64,000 bases of DNA from Nitrospira sp. (GTDB taxonomy: Bacteria; Nitrospirota; Nitrospiria; Nitrospirales; Nitrospiraceae): assembly GCA_018242725.1 (NCBI GenBank), contig JAFEBI010000010.1:3892-67891 (forward strand). The letters are read 5' to 3'. Below the pieces are notes generated by a model, which saw only the letters and a list, made by a program, of their open reading frames with translations, did no database searches and had not been told where the DNA came from. This document shows, piece after piece, positions 25,382 through 33,802 of this stretch (position 1 is the first letter of the stretch; each line of letters begins with the position of its first letter). The position numbers were made by a program, and so were the translations under genes.

Positions 25382-26497
25382 TCACTCCGGGAAAACGCGG
25401 GGAGGAACCGCCTGTTGCCATCCTTCACCAGACAGATTGTTGAGAAAGACTTCCAAGTCTTCTCGCTCGTCGTCACTCAAAAACAGTGGTCGCATCATAG
25501 AATCTTGATGCGGATTGTTCACCCCTCCATGGTTGTAAAAGTTCACCACTTCCCTGAGTGTCTTAAACCGACCATCGTGCATATAGGGAGCGGTCCGCGC
25601 GATCTCTCGCAATGTCGGCGTCTTGAACGCGCCGATATCTTCCGGTCGCCGGGTAACGGCATAACGGCCGAGATCGATGTGAGGAGTCTCCCACCCCACG
25701 CCAAGATTGTGATATTGCTCATCGGTATAGTTAGGGCCGGCATGACATCGCACGCAGCCGCCCTTACCTCGAAACACGAGGAATCCGCGTTGTGCGGCGG
25801 CAGAGAGCGCGGCCGTATCTCCCCGATAGTCAAAGCGGTCTACCGGGCTGTTGCCGGAGAGAATAGTCCATTGAAAATGGGTCAAGGCGGTCGCAATGCT
25901 CTCTTCGGTCACATCCGTGCCGAATGTTTCTCGAAACAGGTGTCGATAGCCGGGGATGGCCTTGATCATCGAGAGGAGGTCGTGCTGAGAGAGACCGTGT
26001 TCAACAGGGCTGAGAAATGGTTCAAGGGTCTGTTCTGTAAGTGTGCGAGCGCGTCCGTCCCAAAAAAAGGATCGCCCGTACAGTCGATTGATAACAGTGG
26101 GGGCATTCCGATGCCCGCGTTGGCCATTGATACCGCTTGAAACAGCTTTCCCGTCGGTAAACGCCCGGGAAGGCAGGTGGCACGAACTACAGGCGATCGT
26201 GCCATCTCCAGAGAGCCGCTTGTCGAAAAACAGAAGGCGACCGAGCTCAATGGACTGTTTGTTGGGGCGACTATCAAATGGGAGAGAGTCATTCGGGTCA
26301 CCTAATCCAATGTGGTGAGAGATTTCTACGTCTGCTGCACGAAGAGAATCCGTCGCCATCGCGTCCGCGCTGAGAACGAACAATCCACAACCAATGAAAA
26401 TCCTCGCGAGGGTAAGGTTGAAGGATAAAGCCTGCCAGGAAGGACTTGGCACGAGCCGTCGGATGTCGATAAGCCTCGATAATGTGCTGCACGCCAT
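25382..26497 (-). CDS. Di-heme cytochrome c peroxidase (CcpA/MauG family)
   Basis: Periplasmic peroxidase expected to reduce H2O2 with electrons from cytochrome c. It is 371 aa with an N-terminal export signal ending near SADAMA (about residue 48). Two heme c sites are present: CSSCH (103-107) and CVRCH (248-252). The family motifs LGRLLFFDKRLSGDGTIACS, NAPTVINRLYGRSFFWDGRA and TAPYMHDGRFKTLREVVNFY are all there. It lies 50 bp downstream of an unknown lipoprotein gene on the same strand and may be co-transcribed. It could have a MauG-like specialised role, but the core looks like a classical peroxidase. Confidence 0.9.
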   Translation of the reverse strand: MACSTLSRLIDIRRLVPSPSWQALSFNLTLARIFIGCGLFVLSADAMATDSLRAADVEISHHIGLGDPNDSLPFDSRPNKQSIELGRLLFFDKRLSGDGTIACSSCHLPSRAFTDGKAVSSGINGQRGHRNAPTVINRLYGRSFFWDGRARTLTEQTLEPFLSPVEHGLSQHDLLSMIKAIPGYRHLFRETFGTDVTEESIATALTHFQWTILSGNSPVDRFDYRGDTAALSAAAQRGFLVFRGKGGCVRCHAGPNYTDEQYHNLGVGWETPHIDLGRYAVTRRPEDIGAFKTPTLREIARTAPYMHDGRFKTLREVVNFYNHGGVNNPHQDSMMRPLFLSDDEREDLEVFLNNLSGEGWQQAVPPRVFPE

Positions 26498-26547
26498 TGT
26501 TCAACCAGGGCGAAGAGAACTCATTACTCGTAATCTCAGCAGATCCA

Positions 26548-27759
26548 TCATTTCTGAATGGTGATCGCTGGTGTCGGATATTTGCCTAGATCTGTCACGG
26601 CCATTTGAAAGAGGTGCGATAACACGGCAAACGCTTCTTGGTTCCAATTGGACGCCGCTTCTTGTCCAGCTAAGTACTTTCTTAACGAGTACCACCGGCC
26701 TTCAAACTGAACGGCAAACTCGATCCCTTCCGGTTTCGTGGCCGACTCGACGACTTCCAACGTGTGCACCGGATTGCGCACTGGCGTCCGGGTTCTTGGA
26801 TCCGGCGCAACGGCGAATTCGCGATCCTCCTCGAAGTTGCGGCCTACAAATCCAATGATGTTATTGATGCTTCTCAGGATTAATGTGCCATGAAGCGGAT
26901 AATCGCCTCCGGGGTAACCAGGCCGAATGTCAACCAATACTTGGCTCTCCGGATACTGGATGGCCTCCAGGTGCAGTTGTCGCCGTTCTTCGTTGGACAG
27001 GCGCTTGGAGTCGTAGTTGGAAATCAAGAGCCGACCGACTGTCGGGCGCCACACGGTATGAGTGCCGGTCTTGGCATCGGCCTCCCAGCGATATCCCTTC
27101 TCTGTCGCTTCGACGACCTCACGTGGATCTGGGGGACGGACGTACAAGGTCTGGGTGTCGTTGAACAGCAGCGGTTCGATATAGAGAGACCGGCTTTTTT
27201 CGAGACTAGCCAGGTGCAAGAGCCGACGACGAAATTCAATGAATCCATCTCCCTCAGAAGGGCGGTTAATTAAGAAGTGCCGACCATCACTTTCTTCGAT
27301 AGAAAATCCTCTGGCCATCAAACGGAACAACATGTTGAGCTCATAGCCTTGGTGCACCAAAGATCTCAATGTATTTTCACCGAGGGGATGAAGGATTCGT
27401 TTTGTAAATTCCTCACCCGTGATGGGGATAATAGTGATGGTCGGGTTTTCCGCGACGCTCACACCGTATTCGAGGCCAACCGGGTATTCCGTTGGATCTA
27501 CGGCATGCCCAATCCCTCCACGGATTCCCGCATCCGTTCGAAAATCGAATGTCGCCGCGACGCTTGACACTGCCGTGAAATGCACGGGTCGATGGTATCG
27601 TGCGCGTGCGATGTTGAGCAGCAACAGATCTGCTTCGACGTAACTGACAGTCCGGTCGTACTCCAGCACGGCGCGATGGGTTGCGAGAGGAGAAAGGCAC
27701 CCACTTACGCCAAGAGAAAAAACAAACAATAGTGACGTGACCTTGAGCGACGATCTCAT
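26548..27759 (-). CDS. Lipoprotein of unknown family
   Basis: 403-aa predicted outer-membrane lipoprotein (lipobox FSLGVSGC, Cys about residue 21). The mature part begins with a conserved-looking block, YVEADLLLLNIARARYHRPVHF in outline, followed by a predicted beta-rich body with many paired Tyr/Arg strands. I do not recognise a named domain. It precedes the di-heme peroxidase gene and follows P460-1, all on the same strand, which suggests a link with periplasmic electron transfer or stress defence. Confidence 0.7.
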   Translation of the reverse strand: MRSSLKVTSLLFVFSLGVSGCLSPLATHRAVLEYDRTVSYVEADLLLLNIARARYHRPVHFTAVSSVAATFDFRTDAGIRGGIGHAVDPTEYPVGLEYGVSVAENPTITIIPITGEEFTKRILHPLGENTLRSLVHQGYELNMLFRLMARGFSIEESDGRHFLINRPSEGDGFIEFRRRLLHLASLEKSRSLYIEPLLFNDTQTLYVRPPDPREVVEATEKGYRWEADAKTGTHTVWRPTVGRLLISNYDSKRLSNEERRQLHLEAIQYPESQVLVDIRPGYPGGDYPLHGTLILRSINNIIGFVGRNFEEDREFAVAPDPRTRTPVRNPVHTLEVVESATKPEGIEFAVQFEGRWYSLRKYLAGQEAASNWNQEAFAVLSHLFQMAVTDLGKYPTPAITIQK

Positions 27760-27796
27760 GTGCGCGCGTTATAAAGCGAACGAATTGGTCGAACAG

Positions 27797-27827
27797 GGCA
27801 GGCGATGACCACACGTCAACGCCTGCC
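27797..27827. terminator. Hairpin between P460-1 and the lipoprotein gene
   Basis: Perfect 8-bp inverted repeat GGCAGGCG ... CGCCTGCC with a 15-nt loop. There is no T-tract on either side, so it is a weak terminator at best. It could partly separate P460-1 from the downstream genes or stabilise a processed mRNA end. Confidence 0.4.
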
Positions 27828-27842
27828 GAGTCCAACGGACGG

Positions 27843-28481
27843 CTACTTTTTCATGGGATTCGCCGCGCGCAGCACCGGGTAATACTGCGAGAAGACGAAA
27901 TCTATCGCATTCGTTTCATGACACTTGTTGCACTCATCGATCTTGTTGGGCTTTGACACGTCTTTGAGCGGGTACGAGTGGCCAAAGCTGAAGAAACCCC
28001 AGTTGCCCGGGTCCTTCGGGAAGAGCTTGGAATCCCTAACTGAAACTTCAAGCCCGATAAACTCCCCTTGGAAATACCCTGAACCGCTGGCCGCTTCTTT
28101 TGTGCCGACACTGACCAATTCCTTCACGATCGCTGTGCCGTCTCGATATTTACCGTTCTTTTCATAGTAGGCAAAACTCTCCGGATCCATATAGACGTTA
28201 TGAAACTCAGGGAAATTCGCCTTTCCATCGTTCATATCGTTCGGAGTGAGGGGAGTTCCAATGTACACCCAATGCCGGAAGGCAGAAAATGGCGGCCTTT
28301 TCATTTTGCCCTCAGGGGTGTATTCAATCGCCCCGACTATTGTAGATGGGGGAGAGCCGGGCGGAGGAGAGCCAGCCGTTGCAGGACTAGGGCTGCCGAC
28401 GGTCGACCAGGCCATTGCGCCAAGCGCGATGGTTGCTGCTAAGACGATACGTACTGTGCGACTGCCACTTGTTAAATACAT
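27843..28481 (-). CDS. Cytochrome P460 (P460-1), predicted hydroxylamine-oxidising type
   Basis: Periplasmic heme P460 protein of 212 aa with an N-terminal export signal and a Pro/Ser-rich linker (about residues 1-50). Compared from memory with Nitrosomonas europaea CytL, the match is close: WVYIGTPLTPNDMNDGKANF, VYMDPESFAYYEKNGKYRDG and GTAIVKELVSVG. The lysine that cross-links to the heme is K120, the second-sphere glutamate needed for NH2OH oxidation is E145 (FIGLEVSVRD), and the heme site is CNKCH (184-188). It should therefore be able to oxidise hydroxylamine to NO/N2O. A perfect ribosome site AAGGAGGT precedes the ATG. It is transcribed divergently from crp1 across a palindromic site. 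Confidence 0.9.
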   Translation of the reverse strand: MYLTSGSRTVRIVLAATIALGAMAWSTVGSPSPATAGSPPPGSPPSTIVGAIEYTPEGKMKRPPFSAFRHWVYIGTPLTPNDMNDGKANFPEFHNVYMDPESFAYYEKNGKYRDGTAIVKELVSVGTKEAASGSGYFQGEFIGLEVSVRDSKLFPKDPGNWGFFSFGHSYPLKDVSKPNKIDECNKCHETNAIDFVFSQYYPVLRAANPMKK

Positions 28482-28550
28482 ACAGACCTCCTTAAGATTA
28501 GGGTGCCAATATCACGTGCCCATAGATGACACAGTCGTCGGACGAAGAAC

Positions 28551-28566
28551 CGTCATCTAGATGACA
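28551..28566. promoter_or_regulatory. Palindromic Crp-family operator, site 1
   Basis: Contains the perfect palindrome GTCATCTAGATGAC (28552-28565) in the divergent region between P460-1 (start 28481) and crp1 (start 28618). The half-sites and 6-bp spacer fit the Crp/Fnr dyad geometry TGTCA-N6-TGACA. It is one of four copies in the island. Confidence 0.75.
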
Positions 28567-28617
28567 AAATGAAATAAAACCGTACAAAAACCTGGTACGA
28601 GAGCGAACGCGCTTCAC

Positions 28618-29358
28618 ATGAAGATTCCAGCATCACTCGCAACGGATTTTGTAATGGTTGCGGCACATCTCAAAACTGCTCGGCGGAATGTGTTCAAAGA
28701 CAAAGCCCTGATCTATGGCTCATTCGAGCCGGAGAAAGTGTATGTTGTTGAGCATGGATATGTGCGTCTAGGAGCTACCCAAGCAGATGGTCGCCTGACC
28801 ACTCGGGCATTGCTGGGAAAAGCGTCGATCTTTGGAGACCTTCCGTTCTGTCCTGCCACGTCCGAGCAAAACGGAGTTGCTGTTGCGAGCGGAGAAACCT
28901 ATGTGCTCGAACTGAAACGTCACGCTTTAGAGGCAGCTGTGCAACAGGATGAGGCTTTGCGCCAGCTACTGCTGGAAATTTACGGTCTTCAGTTTCGGTT
29001 TCTTGATCGTCGGCTGCAGTGGCAGTTTGTCATGCCGCTAGAGAGGCGCATTGCGACGGTGCTGTTGGACTTGATGTGTTTTGGAGGGAAGCCGTGCCCC
29101 CACCATCCTGGGTACGTTCTCGATATCCGGTTGACGCATCAAGAGCTCTCCGAGCTCGTCCTGGCGGCCCGATCAAACGTGACTCCTATTCTGAACACCT
29201 TCCGTGCTCAGAACGTTATTTCCTACTCACGGGCCTATATCTGTGTTCGGACGCTCGATGCGTTGGCAAAGATCGTCGGAGACGTTGCCATGCGAAATAG
29301 CGCCAGCTTGGGATCGCGTCCAGCACACTACCCACCCCTGTACACCAGAACAACATAG
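28618..29358 (+). CDS. Crp/Fnr-family regulator 1
   Basis: 246-aa transcription factor. An N-terminal cNMP-like beta-barrel (about residues 30-120) precedes a dimerisation helix and a C-terminal winged helix-turn-helix (RLTHQELSELVLAARSNVTP, 171-190). The cyclic-AMP pocket signature is absent and there is no N-terminal four-cysteine Fe-S motif, so the ligand is unknown. A cysteine pair, C154 and C160 followed by PHH, sits between the domains and recurs in regulator 3. The gene is divergent from P460-1 across site 1, so it probably controls P460-1 and itself. Confidence 0.88.
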   Translation: MKIPASLATDFVMVAAHLKTARRNVFKDKALIYGSFEPEKVYVVEHGYVRLGATQADGRLTTRALLGKASIFGDLPFCPATSEQNGVAVASGETYVLELKRHALEAAVQQDEALRQLLLEIYGLQFRFLDRRLQWQFVMPLERRIATVLLDLMCFGGKPCPHHPGYVLDIRLTHQELSELVLAARSNVTPILNTFRAQNVISYSRAYICVRTLDALAKIVGDVAMRNSASLGSRPAHYPPLYTRTT

Positions 29359-29579
29359 CCCATCCCGCAGCACGCCCATCTCACGGTACCATAGGGCCTG
29401 TGCCGGGGTACGATCGTGAGACCGCCGAAGGATCGCCGAGACCTCCGCCGGCCACCCGACTCGGCAGTGGCCCAGTGCTCAGGTGTGCCGGGCAGACCAT
29501 CATTAAGGAAGAAGTTCGAGCAGGTTTGTCCGCTTGTACCCGATCGGACGCCGTGCTAGCTGACTCAAATGGAGGCCTT

Positions 29580-30170
29580 CTATTTCACCGACGTCGAGTT
29601 GGCCGGCGGAGCCACCCTGTCGAGGGTTTCGCGGTGAGTCTCCTTGACATGCGGATGGCTCACCGCCGCTTCCTGGGTGAGCAAATACTGTTTTTGCTCA
29701 ATCCCCCCGCCGTAGCCCGTGAGCTGTCCCTGCTCGCCGATGACCCGATGGCAAGGAATAATGATGGGTAGGGGATTGCGTCGTGAGGCTCCCCCGGCCG
29801 CTCGGGCTCCCTTCGGGCTGCCGACGTGGGTCGCCAATGCGGCATAGGCGATGGTCTCACCGATGGGGAGGCGGCGCAATGCCTGCCACACCCGTACCTC
29901 AAACGGCGTCCCTCGCAGATCCAGCGTGAGTTCAGTCAGCTCGTCGAACCGGCCGTTGAAATAGGACCGTAGCCATCGGGCGGCTGCCCTGATCGATGGA
30001 TGACTTCTCTGTTCAATTCGGTGGCCGTGATACCACCTGGCGAGTCGTGCCTGCAACAGATGTTGCCGATCCGGCGTCACGAACTCCAGCGCACAGAGCC
30101 CTTGTGCGGACGCAACGGCTTGCATGGGCCCGATAGGGGTGTCAATGGTCTCCGTGCTCAGATACTCCAT
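29580..30170 (-). CDS. ogt: Methylated-DNA--[protein]-cysteine S-methyltransferase
   Basis: Suicide repair enzyme that removes alkyl groups from O6 of guanine. I start it at ATG 30170, preceded by AAGGAGT, giving 196 aa. The acceptor site is intact in IIIPCHRVIGEQGQLTGYGG, with the conserved GETIAYAALA helix upstream. It overlaps the end of alkA by 29 bp, forming a two-gene alkylation-repair operon. Confidence 0.92.
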   Translation of the reverse strand: MEYLSTETIDTPIGPMQAVASAQGLCALEFVTPDRQHLLQARLARWYHGHRIEQRSHPSIRAAARWLRSYFNGRFDELTELTLDLRGTPFEVRVWQALRRLPIGETIAYAALATHVGSPKGARAAGGASRRNPLPIIIPCHRVIGEQGQLTGYGGGIEQKQYLLTQEAAVSHPHVKETHRETLDRVAPPANSTSVK

Positions 30171-31137
30171 GATGGTGACTCCTTGGTCTGTCGGGTCGGT
30201 TGTGCGCATGGGGCGACGGGGACGCCCACAGCCCTATCGTCGCGTAGGCTCGCCAGGGTCGCCAGGCTTCGGCCATGGCGAGGATCTTCTGCGGCCGGTG
30301 CTCCCCTAATGCGCGCTTTACCCCCAAGTCGGTGTGCGGAAAGGCGTCCGGCCAGGACAGGGCGCGCATGGCGATGTACTGGGCAGTCCATTCACCGATT
30401 CCCGGCAGGTCTTTCAGTTGCGCGATGGTCTGGGAGATATGGGCCTTCGGAGTTAAAATAACTGTGTTGGTGGCGACGGCCTGTGCAAGGGCCATGATAG
30501 AGGTGGCCCGCTTTGTCGTAATACCAAGGGTTGTCAAGTCACCACGGGCGCACTCAGCCAGTGTCTTGGCGTTCGGGAATGTCTTAGTCACCATTGCGTT
30601 GGGCGTGATCACGGTATCTCCAAATCGCCGGGCGATGCGCCCGACGAGGGTCCTCGCAGCTTTGATGGACACTTGCTGCCCCACAATCGCCCTCACCCCC
30701 AATTCAAACCCATCGACGGCACCAGGCACCCGCAACCCGGCAATGGGCAGCAATGCCTGTACCGCCGGAGCGACTTCCTGAGGATTGTAAAACACATCGA
30801 ACAATCGCCCCACGCGTTCGAGCACTAGTGGAATCACACGAGACAAAGACGAGGATATTGTGACGCTCAAGGCTGGTTTATGGGGACTCAGAGACACATC
30901 GACCCATCCGACGTACGCCTTCCCCATCGATTCAAGAGCGAGACTACGGAGGTGGTGTCCCTTGTCGAGGTGCTCGACGCCCGCAATGAGTCGGTCTGAG
31001 AGAAACGCAAACAGTGCATCCCAGGCATACGGGGGATGAAATCCGAGATCACACTGTACCGCGTCGTCACAACGGGGGAGCGGTTCCTGAGTGTCAAAAA
31101 GCTTGAGATGGGGATTTGCTTCTTTGGAAATGGACAA
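30142..31137 (-). CDS. alkA: DNA-3-methyladenine glycosylase II (AlkA type)
   Basis: Base-excision glycosylase for alkylated purines, 331 aa. The AlkA N-terminal domain spans about residues 25-130 (FHPPYAWDALFAFLSDR). The helix-hairpin-helix-GPD domain follows: LKDLPGIGEWTAQYIAMRAL is the hairpin, and the catalytic aspartate lies in AFPHTDLGVKRAL. The Ada-type regulatory domain often fused to AlkA is missing. Alkylation repair next to P460 cytochromes may relate to damage from nitrosating chemistry, which is an inference. Confidence 0.92.
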   Translation of the reverse strand: MSISKEANPHLKLFDTQEPLPRCDDAVQCDLGFHPPYAWDALFAFLSDRLIAGVEHLDKGHHLRSLALESMGKAYVGWVDVSLSPHKPALSVTISSSLSRVIPLVLERVGRLFDVFYNPQEVAPAVQALLPIAGLRVPGAVDGFELGVRAIVGQQVSIKAARTLVGRIARRFGDTVITPNAMVTKTFPNAKTLAECARGDLTTLGITTKRATSIMALAQAVATNTVILTPKAHISQTIAQLKDLPGIGEWTAQYIAMRALSWPDAFPHTDLGVKRALGEHRPQKILAMAEAWRPWRAYATIGLWASPSPHAHNRPDRPRSHHHGVSEHGDH

Positions 31138-31355
31138 CGCGATTCCTATTGTTCCATCTAAAAGCGTGTCCGTGCCATTGTTTCTGCAGGGTCACGCCGG
31201 AAGGTGAGCGTGCAGATTCCTCACCTCCTCGACAGTGGTTGATGAAGTCAGCGGTGTTGGGAACAATGACACGGCGCACATTCAGCATAGACATGTTGCG
31301 GTGCCCCACTTACTCAACGGACATCTTTCAATCAATACTGGACTGTTCTCAGCCT

Positions 31356-31613
31356 TTAATAGGCAGCCGCATTATTTCCGCCCCGCACGCACCATACGTT
31401 ATGGCTATCGGTGACTTTGATGTCATGTGACATGCCCATGACAAAGCCCACGTTCCACGCGTAGGACTCTCTACCCACGAACGATGAGGCCGACCAGTAG
31501 TGGGCTGCCTGAACATTTTCGAAGGGATGGCCGGGGGGGGGCAGCGTGGGGCCTGGTGAGACGGAGAGGTCCACTAGGCTAACCAAGTCATGCACCGACG
31601 GCATTGATGTCAC
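31356..31613 (-). pseudogene. C-terminal fragment of a DUF1566-domain protein
   Basis: An 85-aa frame that matches only the end of a DUF1566 (Lcl-type) domain: PSVHDLVSLVDLS, AAHYWSASSFVGRESYAWNV and HNVWCVRGGNN. The N-terminal part of the domain and any signal peptide are missing, the only start is a GTG without a ribosome site, and upstream sequence in the same frame has no domain match. I read it as the remains of a secreted protein gene. Confidence 0.6.
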
Positions 31614-31671
31614 CTGTTGATCACGCGCAGAACTCCCTCTCGTGAGTACGTACGTATGGAAAACCTACTAC

Positions 31672-32238
31672 CTATCGTCGAAGGCCAATGTGGTGGTCCG
31701 AAAAGATATATTGCTGGTCTGATGCATGCTGCTCATGGCACGACGAACATTTGGCCCGATCCGCTAGAGCGGCGCGATCGAGATAGGGCTCTCGCTGATG
31801 GCCAAAAGGGAAATAGCCCAAATGCCCGGTCTGTGCTGGAAATATCTTGCTGTCCTTCACAAGAACGCATAGTCCAGCAAAATACATTTCATGAACTGTG
31901 CCATCTTCATCGGGTTCGCCCAGCACCACGAATTCTTTCGCAATGGTTGTCCCTTCAGGCCACAGGCCAGTTTTCATATAAGCTGAATAAGCCCAAGGCT
32001 TCACATACGTATTTATGATTTCATTTGTTGGTATTGGGATGTTATCAATAATATTAGCTTGACCTTTCGGCAGGACGGTTGAGCCCACATGAACCCATCC
32101 ACGGTAGCCAACTGGCCGATCAAGCGAACCGTCCTTATTGAAAACAACCTTCTCTTCGGCTGCGGAGCCTGTTCCTGCCATGAATGCCGATAAGATGAGG
32201 GTCCCAACTAGTACAACCATTTTGCCGCTCGATTTCAT
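31672..32238 (-). CDS. Cytochrome P460-family protein (P460-2), glutamate replaced
   Basis: 188-aa exported heme protein. The start at 32238 has an ideal ribosome site (AAGGAGGATGC) and gives a clean signal peptide (cleaved near GTGSAAEE). The cross-linking lysine is K101 (GTTIAKEFVVLG) and the heme site is CSSCH (164-168). The second-sphere glutamate is replaced by cysteine C124 (FAGLCVLVKD). In the known family, loss of this glutamate abolishes hydroxylamine oxidation, so this protein may instead bind or reduce NO, or act as a sensor. A degenerate version of the island palindrome may lie near 32313-32326. Confidence 0.85.
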   Translation of the reverse strand: MKSSGKMVVLVGTLILSAFMAGTGSAAEEKVVFNKDGSLDRPVGYRGWVHVGSTVLPKGQANIIDNIPIPTNEIINTYVKPWAYSAYMKTGLWPEGTTIAKEFVVLGEPDEDGTVHEMYFAGLCVLVKDSKIFPAQTGHLGYFPFGHQREPYLDRAALADRAKCSSCHEQHASDQQYIFSDHHIGLRR

Positions 32239-32377
32239 TGCATCCTCCTTTTTGCTTGAGAGCCAGCTCGTGGTCTCAAATAGTGACGAGAGCGCTATTA
32301 TCAACGCCATTCGATGTCCAGATGGATCGAATAATGATCCCTCTGCATGATTAGGTGCCCATCAAATGTGTACGTCA

Positions 32378-33700
32378 TCATGATCGGTCACACGTGGCGA
32401 TGCCCTGAGGCCGGGATCGAAAGTGCACCCCGTCTTGGCCAAGATGCCGTGAATGCGCGATGGACGGAATCCCCTGGTCATCAAGCCGCAGGCTGTGCAG
32501 GATATTGCCCTCTTCGCATTTGTTCTCGTCGGTTTGATTAATCCGCTGACAGATTACGTAGAGAAACGTTTCCTCTGGATTCAAGGCGCATTGAAACGCG
32601 GTACTTCCCGGTTGACTAAACATGCGGTTATTGACAAACCACTCTCCAGGGTGGGGCAGTTGCAGGCGGCTGATTTCGACGGGTTTCACCGCTCTCTCAC
32701 CGGAGATATCGTAGGTGCTCACCGTTGCGGCTTTGTCGTCCTTGTCAGACCGTGGAAGGTTGTTCACCGTATAGAGCCGAGTCCCCTTTTTATTGGCGAG
32801 CAACCAACAAATATCTTGCCCGCTATTTTCAACAGATCCTAAAAACGTCATTTCACCATTCTTGCCGAATCGATAGACCCCGAGTTCATTGCGGGTCACG
32901 AATCCGACGTACAGCAACGGCTCGCTCGGGTGGGCCCAGATGCCGAGCGGCATTGAAGGCACACCGTCCATACCCTTGTATTTATAGCCGGCATTGGTTT
33001 CTGGCAACTGCACCCGCTCTCGTTCAGTCAGCCGACTATCGGGTCCCACATGAAAGACATGGAGTTGCCCCTGTACGCTCGGCTTGAGACCGGCCAGGAA
33101 TGAGCGAGTACCCTCCCCATCGAAGTCCACATCTACCTGAAAATCGTTCCCAAAGGCCAGGTCCGGGTATGCTCGTGGGACGTACACTTGTGTTGGTTTT
33201 TGAGCGTTCTCCACGTCAATTTTTAAGACAAATCGTAAGGCACCGTTCTGTTCGACGGCGAAGGAGACATAACTGGCCTTTGCCGCTCCACGTAATGCCT
33301 CGATCTGATGGTAATCTTCATTCCGATTGGATACCAACAACGTGGTACCTGCGAGCGCAAGGCTGTTTGGCGCCACTCCATGGGAAGAGAATGGTGATCC
33401 CTTCACGTGTTGCAAGGACCCGTCCGGGTGAATATCGAAGACCGCAACGGTGTTGCTGTGGGTATTAACGGTAAAGAGGCGTTTCCCATCCGGGCTAACG
33501 ATGAGTGGTGTGTCGTTGTCATGTGGGCCAAGCTTGCCATGCGTGTCGTTATTGATGCCTGTTCCCCCTGTATAGAACGGATTGCCTGGCAACGGATTCA
33601 ATGTGCCGTCGTCTTTTCGAATATAACCAAGTACCGCATTTTGCCCTTCACGGATATCATTCGTTTGGATGTACAGAAACTGGTTTTGACGAACCGTCAT
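32378..33700 (-). CDS. Lactonase-type seven-bladed beta-propeller protein
   Basis: 440-aa protein with repeats such as PLIVSPDGKRLFTVNTHSNTVAVFDI and TLLVSNRNEDYHQIE, typical of the 6-phosphogluconolactonase (YbhE) beta-propeller family. No signal peptide is visible, so it is probably cytoplasmic. GAGGAGG precedes the ATG. Members of this fold have many functions and the active-site residues cannot be judged here, so a sugar lactonase role is only one option. It lies between P460-2 and the DyP peroxidase on the same strand. Confidence 0.75.
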   Translation of the reverse strand: MTVRQNQFLYIQTNDIREGQNAVLGYIRKDDGTLNPLPGNPFYTGGTGINNDTHGKLGPHDNDTPLIVSPDGKRLFTVNTHSNTVAVFDIHPDGSLQHVKGSPFSSHGVAPNSLALAGTTLLVSNRNEDYHQIEALRGAAKASYVSFAVEQNGALRFVLKIDVENAQKPTQVYVPRAYPDLAFGNDFQVDVDFDGEGTRSFLAGLKPSVQGQLHVFHVGPDSRLTERERVQLPETNAGYKYKGMDGVPSMPLGIWAHPSEPLLYVGFVTRNELGVYRFGKNGEMTFLGSVENSGQDICWLLANKKGTRLYTVNNLPRSDKDDKAATVSTYDISGERAVKPVEISRLQLPHPGEWFVNNRMFSQPGSTAFQCALNPEETFLYVICQRINQTDENKCEEGNILHSLRLDDQGIPSIAHSRHLGQDGVHFRSRPQGIATCDRS

Positions 33701-33802
33701 CTTGAGACCTCCTCTAATTAAATAGTGCTACGTTTGTCCTCACGGTTATCCAACGGATTCCCGTCGTTCTTAAACGCCATCCACGCTGCCAGACCCTCCC
33801 TT

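Noticed and set aside
31419..31433. ATGTCA-TG-TGACAT dyad resembling the repressor operator at 50649
   Set aside because: It lies inside a pseudogene, has a different spacing and controls no obvious promoter; probably chance.
32313..32326. A sequence similar to half of the TGTCA-TCTAGA-TGACA palindrome upstream of P460-2 (and another near 32374)
   Set aside because: Only about 8-9 of 14 positions agree and the dyad symmetry is broken, so it was not listed as a fifth operator.
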